Origin: Malania oleifera
Lineage: Eukaryota > Streptophyta > Magnoliopsida > Santalales > Ximeniaceae
DNA length: 64,000 bases
Assembly (NCBI RefSeq): GCF_029873635.1
Contig: NC_080422.1
Coordinates: 848,001-912,000, forward strand
Direction: 5' to 3'
Of this stretch, positions 9,281-22,071 are shown piece by piece. Numbering within the stretch: position 1 is the stretch's first letter; every line of letters starts with the position of its first letter. The translations under genes and the position numbers were made by a program. The notes beneath the pieces are model-generated. The model did not search any database and was not told the DNA's origin. It was given only the letters and a program-made list of their open reading frames with translations.

Positions 9281-10780
9281 CTCGGCATAAAGTTGGTGGA
9301 GAGTGATCTCCTAGTATGTATTGTCAGCCTAGTGGTACAGCCTACCCTGTAGGAGAGAATTAAAGCTGCCCAGAAGGAAGATCCAGAGCTAGTGAAGGTG
9401 ATAAACAGAGTACAGAGTGGGCGGGGGGAGGAGTTCAGTATCGCAGATGACAGAGCTTTGCGGTTCCATTCCAGATTATGTGTTTCTACCGATACTGAGA
9501 TCAGGAAGACTATTCTAGAGGAGGCTCACAGATCTTTGTATACAGTTCATCCCGGTAGTATGAAGATGTACAGAGATCTGCAAGAGTCATACTAATGGAG
9601 TGGTATGAAGAGAAAGATTGCCGAGTATGTAGCGTAGTGTTTGACGTGCCAACAGGTAAAGGCTGAGCACCAGAGACCGACAGGACAGTTGCAGCCGTTA
9701 TTCATCCCGGAGTGGAAGTGGGATCACATATCGATGGACTTCGTGTCAGGAGTGCCAACGACGTTACATGGTCATAATGCCATTTAGGTGATTGTTGATC
9801 GATTGACGAAAACCGCCCACTTTATTCCCATCAAGATCAGCTACTCCCTCAGCCGTTTAGCGGAGATTTACATTCAGGAGATAGTACGTTCTCATGGGGT
9901 GCCTATATCTATTGTGTTGGATCGAGACCCACGATTCACATCACGATTTTGGAGGAGTTTGTAGGAGGCTCTGGGGTCTCAGTTATCGTTTAGTACGGCA
10001 TTTCATCCTCAGTCAGACGGGCAGACTGAGAGGACGATACAGATATTAGAGGACATGCTCAGAACGTGTGTACTAGACTTTTGGGGTAGTTGGACTCAGT
10101 TCATGCCATTAGTAGAATTTGCATATAATAACAGTTATCAGTCTAGCATTGGCATGGCACCATTTGAGGCTCTATACGGTAGGAGATGTTGTTCTCCTTT
10201 GTTCTGGGATGAAGTGGGTGAGCGGCGAGTAGTGGGGCCAGAGCTGGTTTAGTAGGCAAGTGATAAAGTTTGTCTTATCAGGGACAGGATCAGTGCAGCT
10301 CAGAGTCAACAGAAGAGTTATGCCGACCATCGCCGCAGGAATTTAGAGTTTGACGTAGGTGATCACGTATTTTTGAAGATAGCTCCGATGAAAGGGGTTA
10401 TGCGATTTGGGAGGAAGGGTAAACTTAGTCCTAGGTTTATCGGTCCATTTGAGATTCTAGATAAAGTGAGATCGGTAGCCTACAGGCTAGCTTTGCCACC
10501 TGTATTGTCCAGGATTCACAACGTATTTCATGTTGCTATGTTGAGGAAATACGTCCCAGACCCTTCTCATGTCATCAATTATGATGAGTTGGAGCTTAGT
10601 GATTTACTGGGATATGAGGAGGTACCAGTACAGATTCTGGATAGGAAAGTGCAAGAGCTACGTAACAGGACGATTCCTCAAGTAAAAGTCTTGTGGAAGA
10701 ATCATGCAGTAGAAGAGGCTTCTTGGGAGTCTGAGGAGTAGATGAAGCAGAGGTATCCGCATTTATTTCAAGAAGTTTGA
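9281..10780 (+). pseudogene. Integrase and chromodomain-like end of element A, decayed
   Basis: The zinc-binding N-terminus lies about 9392-9595, the DDE catalytic core about 9720-10070 (first Asp near 9734, second in DRDPRF near 9915, Glu in the LED motif near 10050), and the GPF-type C-terminal domain about 10373-10560. The last 55 residues resemble the Tekay/Del chromodomain (QILDRK, then VLWKNH). At least seven stops interrupt it (9351, 9593, about 9637, about 9788, about 9961, 10249 with 10252, 10739), and most are TAG where the family has CAG or TGG. Confidence 0.88.
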
Positions 10781-11017
10781 GTGAATAAATGTAAATAGTT
10801 AAGTAGTTTTCTGTTGCAGGTACATGTAATGGTTGAATAGTGTAGTACTTTAGTTTTGGGAGAATGGTTTTCTTTTGTATATGTAATCTTCCAAGACTCG
10901 AAATGTAACCACGGTATTCCTTTGCCATAAGTGAGGGTAGGTAATAAAATGAGTAAGCCCTTTTTCCTAATTAAAGGATGGCGAGTTACGGAAACAGTAA
11001 ATTTCGAGGACGAAATT

Positions 11018-11034
11018 CTTTAAGGGGGGAGGAA
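11018..11034 (+). other. Polypurine tract of element A
   Basis: A purine-rich run (taaggggggaggaa, interrupted only by its leading t) ends exactly at the 3' LTR start. It primes plus-strand DNA synthesis in this class. Confidence 0.85.
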
Positions 11035-13334
11035 TGTAGTAACCAGGAAAAAAATAAAATTTTAAAAAAAATAATAATAATAAAATAATAAAATAAAATT
11101 AATTAATTAAATTAATAAGTAAAATGAATAGTATGATAAGGAACAAATATATATATGTATATATATAAATATTAAAGCATGTATATATATATATATATAA
11201 AGTATGAAAGCTTCTTCAAGAAGCTTTACTTTAATTAAGGTTTACTATTATATATATATATATAAACTAACACAAGCTTCTTTAAGAAGCTTTGAAAGTC
11301 AAATCCAAATTGAATTGGATTTTGGGGGGCGTGAGTGCACTCTCTCTCTTCTCTTTTCACTCTCTCTCTCTCTCTCTCTCATACGACTCTCTCTCTCATC
11401 GATTCCGGGCTAGTTTTACGCCGGATCGACAAATCGAAGCCACCACAACACTCCTGGCAAAGTTCTCTACAAGTCTGCCGGAGCGGATCGTCAGGGAAAC
11501 AAAATTGGATTTCATCCCAAATCCAAGGTAAGGCTTTATATTCAATATTTGGATTTTTGACAGTTGAAGAAAGTGATATACGAGTAAAAATACTAAACTT
11601 TAATACTGAAAATTTTCAGTTCCAGGGTGTTGATTGGGAACGTTGGGAATCATCCCTAAGTTGAGGTAAGACTTTTTAAGTTGAATTTGACTTAGTGGTA
11701 GTTATAGAAAATGTTGTACGTACGAAAATACTAAACTTTAATTCTGCGAGTTTTCATTTTCAGGGTGTTGAGTTGAGAACCTTGTGGGTACGGGGAAGAT
11801 TTTCTTAGGGGCTTTTCAGGAATCAGGTAAGGGGATAAACTAAACTAGTTTTGTTTTGAGAAAATGCATGTATATATATGTAGCATCTGGTTTCAGGAAA
11901 AATAAATATATTTATATATATAATTTATATTTGAAAAATACTGTTTAAATGATGATATGTTGAATACGTGGAAAATTTGTTTAGTGTGGCATGAGTATAA
12001 AAAAATGTTGTGAAATACAGTTTTCTGAGAATGGGGACGATATGGATTTCTATGATGGAAAATCGGCGTACGGGCCGAAATATTTATATATATATATATA
12101 TATATGTGATTTGCCGGCGTATGGGCCGTGCTATGTGGATATGTTTGCCGACATACGGGCTGTGCTATGTGGATGAGATTTTCCAGCGTACGGGCTGTGA
12201 TACGTGATTTGCCTGCGTACGGGCCGAGCTATGTGATTTGCCAACGTACGAGCTGTACTATGTGATTTCCCGGCGTACGGGCCGAGCTATGATAAAATGT
12301 GTAATTCCGGCATACGGGCCAATGATTTTCATGAAATATGTATATGTGAAAAATGATATGATTGATTTGATAATTATTGATATGAGATATCCACGTATCA
12401 CGATTTTAGTATATGTATATGATATCAGAACCTAATTGGCTTGGTTTAGGCTAACACTTGCACGGTACCGTTGTTATGTGTCCATGGTCCTCGTGATCAT
12501 GATATCTGTGTTAACGCCGTTGTACGGAGTGGTGTGAGATTGAATGGTCGATGTGGTTATTTTCAAGAAGTGTGCTGTTATCGCCCCTGGTGTACGGACC
12601 AGTCTAGGTAGACTCATCGGACCTACAGACTACTGTTTGACTTGGCAGTGATCGACCAACCATTGTCAGGTCCCGCCTTCGGGTCACACAACCCAGTCAT
12701 GTGGGGGTAATACATGACAACAGCCAACTAACCTACCAGGATTGTTTTTATGTTATTATTATTATGATATGAGATGAGAAATGTTTATGAAAATGCAGTA
12801 TGTTCTGCCATGTTTTGATATGCATATGTTTTCCAGATTTGATAAACAGTATTGAATATGTTATGTATGGTATATGTAGAACACAGAATACTCATGTTGC
12901 CACACACTGGTATTAGTTTATTTCCCTTACTGAGAGGTGTCTCACCCCTAAATCTTATACATTTTTCAAGAGCCCCTAATAGGAGAGCAGGAAAAGCCCC
13001 GCTGATCTAGATCAGTTGTTTGCCCTCTTTGGAAGGGTAAGTTTTTGGTAGGGACAGTTAGGTTTTGTGGGGATTGTCCATAGATTTCATTTTTGAGATG
13101 TATATACTGTGAGATAGTAATTGTAGTGACTTTGGTATGTGTTATGCACATTATGATGAGATGTATATGATTTTATACTTTCTGCTGCGTAGGCTTCTGC
13201 TGTATGTTTTGTTATATCCCTGGTGCCCACGGGCCCAGGTGGATTGTGACCTGCTGAGTTGGAATGTATCATGTGATGATAATTTATTTATATATATAAA
13301 AAATATATATGTAAAAAAGGAGCAGGTCGTTACA
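11035..13334 (+). repeat. 3' LTR of element A (2300 bp)
   Basis: Same layout as the 5' LTR, with few substitutions and shorter (AT)n and (CT)n tracts. The close match suggests A is among the younger insertions here. Near-perfect palindromes flank the TATA run (11207-11227, 11273-11294). The hairpin after the CACAACCC box is at 12696-12718. Confidence 0.92.
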
Positions 13335-13682
13335 TGTAATCCAAGCACAATTCACACTTCTAATAAGCAAAAATAAAAAGAAACAATACTGTCTCACAAA
13401 AAATACCTTATAATATTAAAATGTAATCCTCTATAATTATGGTCTTCTTAATATGTTATATCGTGTGAGAGAACATATAAGCTCTTACATTCATGTGAGA
13501 TTCATCCACATAATAATATCTCTACCAGTAACTTTGGTTCAAATTATAATAGTTTCAACTCGACCTAAGTCAGACATCATTATTTGTCACATAAAAAATA
13601 CACCACAAAAATTAAGATCTACTTCATTCTATGCCCATCAATTTAAGAGGTTGACGAAGTGAGTACAAAAATTAAAATTTAG
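13335..13682. repeat. Tandem duplication, copy 1, right part
   Basis: Continues copy 1 after element A and matches about 17707-18056. At 13682/13683 the sequence changes from flank to minus-strand gag, whereas copy 2 continues into different DNA at 18057. This marks the duplication boundary. Confidence 0.8.
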
Positions 13683-14259
13683 ACCCTTCACGAACCTCCG
13701 AGTCTTCTCATACTCATTCAAGATCAAACACGGTGCGAAACAAGATAGCTCAATATATCTGGCAACATATCTCTACACCGTCAGGGTTCCTTGAGTTAGG
13801 CTCGAGAACTCATCGGCCTTCGCATCACGAGTGGAAGTCGGGAAGTATCTTTCGAAAAATACCTCCTTGAAGCGGCTCCATGTCATACCAGATGGACCAA
13901 CTCTCTGCTTCTCAAGTAGACTCACAGTAGTCCACCATCTTTCAACTTCTCCTGCCAGCTGAAAAGTAGAATAGAGAACCTTCTACTAGTTAGTGCAGTG
14001 CAGAACTTCCAATATCTTCTCGGTCTTCTACACCCAGTTCTCTGCTACTATCGGATCGGGTCCTCCAATAAATGTCGGAGGGTGCATGCAGGTGAACCTC
14101 TATGGTACAACCTATGGTAGTAGGAGAATGCTTACGTCTCCTAACACTTCGTCCGATCTCTCGCATGATACACCTCGTCAGACCCTGAGGCACAGAAGGA
14201 GACTCATCACTTACAGTCCCCTCGGAACCACTTTCCAAGTTGTTATCCTTGGGCTCCAT
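13683..14259 (-). pseudogene. gag fragment of gypsy element L
   Basis: Minus-strand translation shows a gypsy gag like that of element A: an ATGGA start at 14259, then the family-typical central region with its ERWW tryptophan motif at about 13935-13950, interrupted by frame changes. The frame is cut off at 13683, the tandem junction. No pol is present. It lies in natural order downstream of its own PBS and LTR. Confidence 0.75.
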
Positions 14260-14572
14260 TATGAAAATAGGATAGAAATCGGCTAGAATTCATATATCAT
14301 ACACAGTTAACACAATCATTGAAAGCTAATCATGTTAACTATGACTCTCATGGGTCCAAGTCTGTCCTACCACACCGACATGAACCCATCAATGGTTTGC
14401 CGTGATTTTACTGAAATCGTTATTTCAGGAAAAACACAAAACAACGCTAATGAGTCCCTGTCTAGCTACAAGACAACCTTCGACCTACTCTACCCATTTC
14501 CTACATCCTATACTCTCATATGTACACATATTCACGCCTAACCAAGTCTACAAGACCTAACAACCTGGTTAA

Positions 14573-14586
14573 CTCTTATACCAAAA
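14573..14586 (-). other. Primer binding site of element L
   Basis: The minus strand reads TGGTATAAGAGTTA directly next to the LTR end. This is a degenerate form of the tRNA-Met primer site. Confidence 0.65.
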
Positions 14587-16023
14587 TGTCACGCCCCGAA
14601 TCCGCAGATGGGCCCTAAGGTGTGATTTGATAACCTAACCTGTCTCTGTATCAATTAAAATATATATGAAACTACACCGAATGAGGGTTCGATCCCCTGG
14701 GGTACACGTACACCTTATACATATTCACATACATATACCTACACATCACATATGCAGCGAAAATGTTCTTTCTAATACATACAACGTACCATACCAGAGT
14801 CTATACACAACTAGAGTCTATGCTCCAAAATACAGTACATACCCCGGGTGTCTACAAAACCTAACAATGACCACCAGGTTACAAAAATCAGTACTTACTC
14901 AAATACTATACGCAACTAAGTGACAACCACGCTCCCGAACGCTAGGACACTAGTTTCGACTACTCGAAGGACCTGAAAAATATTTGTATAATCGGGGTGA
15001 AACATTTCTCAATAAGGAAAAAAACAAGTTATATCAGTGTGTGACACATAAGTGTTATTTGGACATAAAACATAACATAATACAATTTCGGTATTTTCAC
15101 AATCCAGTTCCAATACATACAATACAAAATATACGGTCAGTGTCGTCACACTTATCAACCGAAACCGACCGCATTACACGGGGCACCCGATACCTTGCAA
15201 TAACCTAAGCCCCACGACGATATCGTTGCTAATTGTCCACTCACACACATTGGTGACCAACCAGAACAAACAGGCAATATTTCACACCCTTGGATATAGA
15301 GCCGGACACTCTCACCCACGATATTTGGTCGAGATGTGGCAAATTTCACAAAACCTAGAACAATTTTGGAACTCATGTTCCTATACCCCTCAGCTTACGA
15401 AAATTAGTCGTCACAATTGTTTTACAAAACCTGGAACATTTATATACAACAGTTCATTCCACACTTATTTGGTATACAACAAATCATATTGTTTCCATTT
15501 CGAGAATATAGTTTAATACAAATACAGGTATGGTCATCTCAATATCACCGTTTTATACAATATACGATTTTCAAACAAAAATACAGATGATACATGAAAC
15601 CCCTAAATTTTCCCAAAACAGTAACCCGAAAATCTAGTATTTTCACCTGATAGATTTTCCCAAATAAGTAGTCAAATCATACAAACAATCGTAAACTACA
15701 TGTCTACCAATTCCGATTTCAAAAATAATTTATATAAACAGAATTCTCTTACCTTTCCTCGAAAACCAAAACACGAGCTCAACGGCTCCAAAACAACGAA
15801 CCGGGTACCAAAACCCAAATAACGAAGAACAATACTTTCTTATAATACTATTCTCTACAGATCTCCCGAAACAAAAGCGAAATCGAACACTCACCTCAGT
15901 TTTGAGTCAAAACCTGAAAATCCTCGAAGCGAAATTTTGATCCGCAATAAACGTAGAGATTCTCCTCCTGATCCATATAGCAACGTCGAATCGTTGATTC
16001 CGACAACAGACGGCCCGAAATCC

Positions 16024-16057
<34 letters not shown>

Positions 16058-16396
16058 CTTTTGGTTTTCTTCTCAACTAAGCAAGCCAAAAGATATTTAT
16101 AACTTGGTTGACCCGGCCAGACTCGTCGACGAGACGACGTCCTCGTCAACGGCCGTAGAAGGAAATTCATCGATTCCAAGGTGGACTCATCGATGAGCTT
16201 GAGATTTCAAGATTTCCCAAAATCTCTCGGTATCTCCTCGTCAACAAGCTACTGAATCTCATCACCGAGTTGCACAAGAGACTTCGTCGACAAGAAAAGA
16301 AGTCTCGTCGACGAACCCTACTAATTTTTACCCTTTTTAGTTTTCCTTTTCTTTTCTTATTTATTTAATACACCAATCTTAGGTCATGTTCTTACA
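14587..16396 (-). mobile_element. 5' LTR of gypsy element L (1810 bp)
   Basis: On the minus strand it runs from TGTAAGAAC (16396) to GGGCGTGACA (14587). It holds TCGTCGACGAG-type palindromes (about 16120-16320), TATAAATA on the minus strand at 16094-16101, a (GA/CT)n tract at about 16026-16056, and a degenerate TGAGA-type block at 14994-15017. With gag and PBS to its left it is the 5' LTR of a truncated element; no 3' LTR is present in the window. Confidence 0.85.
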
Positions 16397-18056
16397 AACA
16401 TTTTTGGTATCAAAAGAAATTTAAGAGAAAATCTCACAACTTTCATGTTAAACATTTTTTAAGATGAGAACTGATTGATTGAGAAAATTGCTCATCAATG
16501 CCGTGACAGAAACATGAAAGGAATTTTGAAAAACTTGTTTTGGGGTTTTCATTCCAAAAATGATTTTAACACTTTGAAATAATTTTTGCATATTTGTAAA
16601 ATGATTTTCAACACTTTAAAATAATTTTTTCACATCTTAAAAATTATTTTCAATGGAATATAGAGTGCCTAAAATCCAACTAAGGTCACCTATAAGCTTC
16701 TTCACATAATCAATGATAGTATACTTATATAAGTCCTATTTGCAAAATACATGAACTTCTTTAAAATCTTCAAGCTTGGACTTCATGAGTTCCATAAATA
16801 TCTTCATAGTCTTCAAGTTTGGTCTTAATATGCTCCATGTTCATAGCCAAGTATCACCGTCTTGTACACTTCATGACTTTCCAATTTACATCTATTATTG
16901 TGCTTAATACCTTAATTCCTGTAAACATACTCAATAGTACAATTAGATGCCTTGATTTGTCATTATCAAAATGAGATGAAACCTATTCTTAATTTTGCAT
17001 ATTTTTTTAATTTTTTTAAAAAATAATAATACAAATACATTGTCATGTTAATGTCAATTAATTTAGTCAATTAGACTAGTCAACTTAAGAATCGAATAGG
17101 TCCCTAATTTAGTTATCAATTCGATTTTCAAAATATTATATTGAGCCAATTTTCTCAACTTAATATAATAAATTGATATCATTTTCCTATCACAATTTAA
17201 TACGAGTAAAAAAAATGTCATATTACTAAGGATGAAGCTCATTTGTAACAAAACTTAACATTTGACTAACTATTTTTATTGATAGAAGGCTCACTTTATA
17301 AAATTAAATTAAATTAAATTTTTTTTTTATATTTTTTTAAAAATTTAGGGAGTAGAGTATCATATTCTAAAAAAAAAAAAAAAAAAAAAATTGAATTTTA
17401 CCATTCTTTTAAATTTTATGATGTAATTGTCTTCCAATTTTTGCTATTTTTATCCTTGTCATATTTCATAAGAAGGCAAGTTGCTCAAAATAATAATACA
17501 AAAAAAAAATCAAAGCACTTTTCTTTACTTACTCGCTAGGGTAACAACTAGCAAGAACTATATTGTACACCAAAACTTTATGTTTTTAACAAGGAATAAA
17601 TATATTATCAATAATTACTAAATGTATTTTAGAATTTAACCTAGCAGACATTTTTGGCATTAAATCTTAGAAGATAACATATGATGAAGAATGAATTGTC
17701 TCCGATCTCCAAGCACAGTTCACACTTCTAATAAGCAAAAATAAAAAGAAATAATACTGTCTCACAAAAAATACCTTATAATATTAAAATGTAGTCCTCT
17801 ATAATTATGGTCTTCTTAATATGTTATATCGTGTAAGAGAACATATAAGCTCTTACACTCGGTGTGAGATTCATCCACATAATAATATCTCTGCCACTAA
17901 CTTTGGTTCAAATTATAATTGTTTCAACTCGACTTCTGAGTCGGACATCATTATTTGTCACATAAAAAATACACCACAAAAATTAAGACCCACTTCATTC
18001 TTATATGCCCATCAATTTAAGAGGTAGATCAAGTGAGTGCAAAAATTAAAATTTAG
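16397..18056. other. Flank of tandem unit, copy 2
   Basis: AT-rich and non-coding. It carries the two-unit form of the 42-bp minisatellite (about 16558-16655), the unoccupied 13-bp target ctagcaagaacta (17548-17560), and the unoccupied position of gypsy A near 17706. Confidence 0.7.
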
Positions 18057-19751
18057 GGTCACAATGACATGTCCCGTGTCGAGGATAAGAGGAGAGAATA
18101 AGTAAACCTCAATGACAACTCGCCACCAACGACCAACACTCGACAACAACAACCGCACTCCTTCCTCCTCCACAACCCCCCCCCCCCCCCAAACACCCTA
18201 ATTAGGATGGATTAGCCTCCATGAGATTATCTTTAGGTTCAATAATGATCATATTGACATTATCTTAACAAAAAGACATTCTAGGTTTCAAACTAGGTAG
18301 GCGCCAGCAGAGAGAGAGAGTAGTCAAGTTCTCATCTTTTAATAACACAACATGTGAAGTTCTGAATACGTTTGCTTGTACGGCATGTGATTCGTGTATC
18401 GTTGACCTTTCAAACTAGGTATAAAGACATACGCAATATACAGAAAATCTCACAAAAATTGTGGTTAAAAAAAAAAAGACGAAGAATAACGAAATACTCT
18501 TTTGACGACAATACAGCAGCCAACCTTGTCGGTGGTTTTGTTAAAAGTATAATTATTTTATCACCGTAGAAGGAGAGCTAGGAGCGCAAAAAACAAACAC
18601 CAAATTATAAAAATCACTCCCCCTCGGCAATCTGCGATTCTGCATGCTCCTTTAATAAAAAAGCAAACACCATATGAAACCATGATATCAGAGTCGACAA
18701 AACCAAGACCAATGCAGTGTAAAGTTCAAAAGGGGGTGAAAAAAACAAAGAGCTGACGACGAACCAAACCCACCACTGAAAGCAATAGCTTCGTCATCAT
18801 CAACTGCTCAGCAGTCCCCACCTGCATGCTGTACTGTTATCCATAATTCATATTCATTTCTACCCGTAATCATCCTTTCTTTTTCTTTCCAATGCCTGCT
18901 GCGTGCATTTTTCACATTTTACAGTAAGCCCACGTGCCTCTTACAGAATTAATTTAACAATATTAATAGTATGTTGAGTGTGAGAAATCGGAAAATTAAT
19001 CAACTGGGATGGATAAAGACTACATGTAGTGAGGCTCACAACTCAATTCTACAGAGAACTACGGCTAGCAGGGGTGGAGGGGGGGGGGGGGGGGGGAGGG
19101 CTAGATTGATCGCTTCCATTCCCATATGATGCACTAATTAATGCCTCTAATGTGACTTTGATGATCAAAGCAGAGTACTGATAGGCTGTGTAACGGACAG
19201 TGTTTTTGATTTTGCAAATCTAATGCTCATGGTAATGGGGCAGGCTGTAGGCAGTATCTTTTTCTCTTTTCCGAATGATGGAAAGCCTCACCCTCTCATG
19301 ACATATATCTGCAATTAATTGGAATCGAGGGGGACCCATAATGGAGACATCACTTGATCAGTAATGGACAAAAATCATAGACATCAATTGATCAGTAATG
19401 GACAAAAATCCCAACTATGATTTCCACTATAGAAAATGCATTGTTTAAATTGAAATGCACCATGGCCATCACCATCGCCAACCATCACATTTCTAATGTC
19501 TAATGGGTGCATCATTGTGTTTTGAGTTAGCTTCCAAAACCGCTCAGCCCAAATGTCGGATTCCCTTAATTTGAATTGTCAATATCTCAACCAAGTACCA
19601 CTCCTGATATTTCTCAGGACATTTGATACCATGACAAACAAATGCATGATTTTTTAGTCACACCTCTATATCAGCTCCTCACGCATGCTGATAGGGTAAC
19701 CTGCTTTGGGTAACTCATAGGAGGATATCCTCAATTCCATGCTCATGTTTT
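18057..19751. other. Non-coding DNA without recognised genes
   Basis: No reading frame or RNA gene is convincing. It holds a C run (about 18175-18190), a G run (about 19078-19098) and a 34-bp direct tandem duplication (19345-19378 and 19379-19412, one difference near its start and one at its end). Parts may be old host sequence. Confidence 0.5.
19345..19412. repeat. 34-bp tandem duplication
   Basis: Two adjacent units built on 'gatcagtaatggacaaaaat'. Simple local duplication. Confidence 0.85.
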
Positions 19752-19756
19752 CTTTG

Positions 19757-20620
19757 TGTAGAGACCCGAAAATTTAAATTATAAAATTAATGAAGGGAAA
19801 GAGTGGAGAAGATAAGAAAGGAGAAAAGAAGGAAAGAGAGAATTTTAAAGAAAAATCTACAAGGCTTCGTGGACGAGTGCTCTGAACTCGTCGATGAATT
19901 GCCTTCTTTACTCTGACGATGAGGACGTGTGTCTCGTCGACGAAGTGATACAAAGAGCAGAGTTTCAAAACATTCAGGTTCGACGACGAGGTTCATGGGT
20001 TCGCCGACAAACTCTCTTTTTCGGTTCGTCAAAGAACTACCTTTTTGGTTCGTCGACGAGTCCGCGTGGACAAATGCCTATATATAGCTGAAAATTTCAT
20101 TTTCAATGAGAAACTCATCCTTCTTTCTGTTTCTCTCTCTAGATTTCAGTTCTCTCTACGATTCTAACTCCGATTTTCCCCATTTCAACGATGAAAAGTT
20201 AACATGTTGATTCTAGGGAGATTCTCTACAACTTAATCGGAGTAGATTACTGATTTTGAGTTCTTGGGTACCATCCCAAAATCAGGGTAAGTGAGTTATT
20301 TTAAGGTTTATATGGTTATTAGGTATTTCTGGACCCAGAAAATGTGTTTGATGTTAATATACTGGGAGTATGGGTTGATTAAACAGGGGTTGATGTGAAA
20401 TACAAGGTTTGGTGCAAACACCGTAGGCACGAGCTAAGGAATTCCAACAGGTATTTCCTTAGGAACTTAGGTAAAGTGGATAAATAATTAATAGTTTAGA
20501 ATTTCATGGATAAATGGGATACGTGAACTTGAGGAAAATGCGAGTATAGTTATTATTCTGAGTTCGAGTTGATTGAATTAGGAACATACATCATTTCAGG
20601 ATTTTGAGTTCGGTACGTCG
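19757..20620 (+). mobile_element. Solo LTR D, left part
   Basis: Starts TGTAGAGACCC after the target repeat ctttg (19752-19756). It contains GTCGAC-type palindromes (about 19880-20060), TATATATA at 20079-20086, a CT-rich stretch and donor/acceptor look-alikes. It is interrupted at 20620 by reverse LTR C and resumes at 29944. The right end at 31368 is followed by ctttg (31369-31373), an exact match. There is no internal region, so this is a solo LTR of about 2.29 kb left by LTR-LTR recombination. Confidence 0.9.
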
Positions 20621-21607
20621 TGTAACACCTCGGCCCTTATACGGACCTAGAGTGCTACTATACATACATAACCTGTACAAATCCTGAAAACATATATAAC
20701 TACCCGCCCTAAACAGGGACATCCGCGTATTTCATAATGATCTGTACTCTCATATATTGCGGAAAACATAAACATTCATATAGATTCTAATAGACATATC
20801 AGAGTATCAAACTGTTCCTTACCTACATTCATCCGTACGTAAAACATAAGTTGTATTACATTCCCAAAAGGAAAACCTATCCTGGCTAAACAACCCAGAA
20901 CTCATACAAAACTTACATCAGCTAATTAGATACTACGCTCCAAAGTCTTTCTAGAAGACTAGGACCAATTTCCTGCAAACCCTAAAACAAAGGTTGTAAG
21001 ATTGGGGTGAGACACTTCTCAGTAAGGAGGAAGATATTACATCAGTGTGTGACTGTACATTTATATTCTTGTTTGAAAACGGCTATATAGATTGCACATT
21101 CTCAATAATGTAATGTATATATATAGTACATATATAAATTCCTAATAATATACAACCCAACATCATTACAAGTGAGAGTTCCCGAGGTTAGGGTAGGGTA
21201 CAGGCCCATACACTGTACAATCCCTCTGCCCGGTACTCAAACCTATGACTTTGCCCATTAAAGCTTTTAAATCATGTATATGCATATTTAGAACACCGTC
21301 CAACTCGAAACTATCATAACTATGTCAGTAACTCCTCATGGCAAGGGTTGTGCGATAAGAAAGCATTGATCGAGCCCAGTTCGCGTAGGCATTGTCAGGC
21401 ATCATAACATACCGTAGTCTGACTTGACCATCACCACCCTGATCCCTTTTGACCAGTGACCCTTCTTACCAAGCCTACTACTAGGTACTCACACTGAAAA
21501 ATAACTGTGTGGTTGCACTATACCTCAAATTTGGCAACGCTACCGAGCCTACATAATATAAGCTTTTTAAGGCTTCATATACTATTGAGACAAGTTGCGG
21601 TCTCAAT

Positions 21608-21648
<41 letters not shown>

Positions 21649-21686
21649 CATTAAAACATAATCACCTGTGCAATTCCAGTATTTTA
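20621..21686 (-). mobile_element. Solo LTR C (reverse), left part
   Basis: Starts TGTAACACC on the plus strand and is the reverse complement of about 22855-23893 of element B's LTR, so C and B are one family in opposite orientation. It is flanked by cgtcg (20616-20620) and cgtca (29939-29943), a target duplication with one mismatch. It is split at 21686 by element B. Confidence 0.9.
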
Positions 21687-22007
21687 TGTAGAGACCTGAC
21701 CTGTAAATAAGGAAAATAAATAAGAAAGGGGTAAAAAGGGAATAACAACAAGATTCATCGACGAGAGCAGTATGCTTGTCGACGAAGTCCCTTTAGTTCT
21801 TCGTCGCCAAAATTCAGAGCATCATCGATGAAGAGATACCGAGTGAACCAAAGAAAATATCCGAATCAAGTTCGTCAACGAAGGTATAGCTTCGTCCACA
21901 AATTGAGTCGTTGGCTCGTCAACGAAGGCGTCGCCTCGTCGACGAATTTGACTCTGTCAAAGTCTCTATAAATATCATCTTTGGTTGCTTAAGGGTTAAG
22001 AAAACCC

Positions 22008-22071
<64 letters not shown>

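Larger units (their letters stand above)
3593..13334 (+). mobile_element. Gypsy (chromovirus, Tekay/Del-like) element A, complete but decayed
   Basis: A 9.7-kb LTR retrotransposon with two long, closely similar LTRs, a primer binding site, gag, protease, reverse transcriptase, RNase H, integrase, chromodomain-like end and polypurine tract in gypsy order. It is flanked by the 5-bp duplication tgtaa (3588-3592 and 13335-13339). It splits tandem copy 1; the site is empty in copy 2. Every coding domain carries stop codons or shifts, so it is not autonomous. LTR length, PBS and C-terminal end point to the Tekay/Del chromoviruses; clade assignment is by family knowledge, not alignment. Confidence 0.93.
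13683..18056. repeat. Tandem duplication, copy 2 (complete, about 4.4 kb)
   Basis: Order: truncated minus-strand gag, PBS, LTR L, AT-rich flank. It contains neither the inverted-repeat element nor gypsy A. At the position of A this copy reads 'ccgatctccaagc' where copy 1 has 'ccgatc', an extra atgtaa, and 'tccaagc', so the two copies already differ by six bases at that target. Confidence 0.85.
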
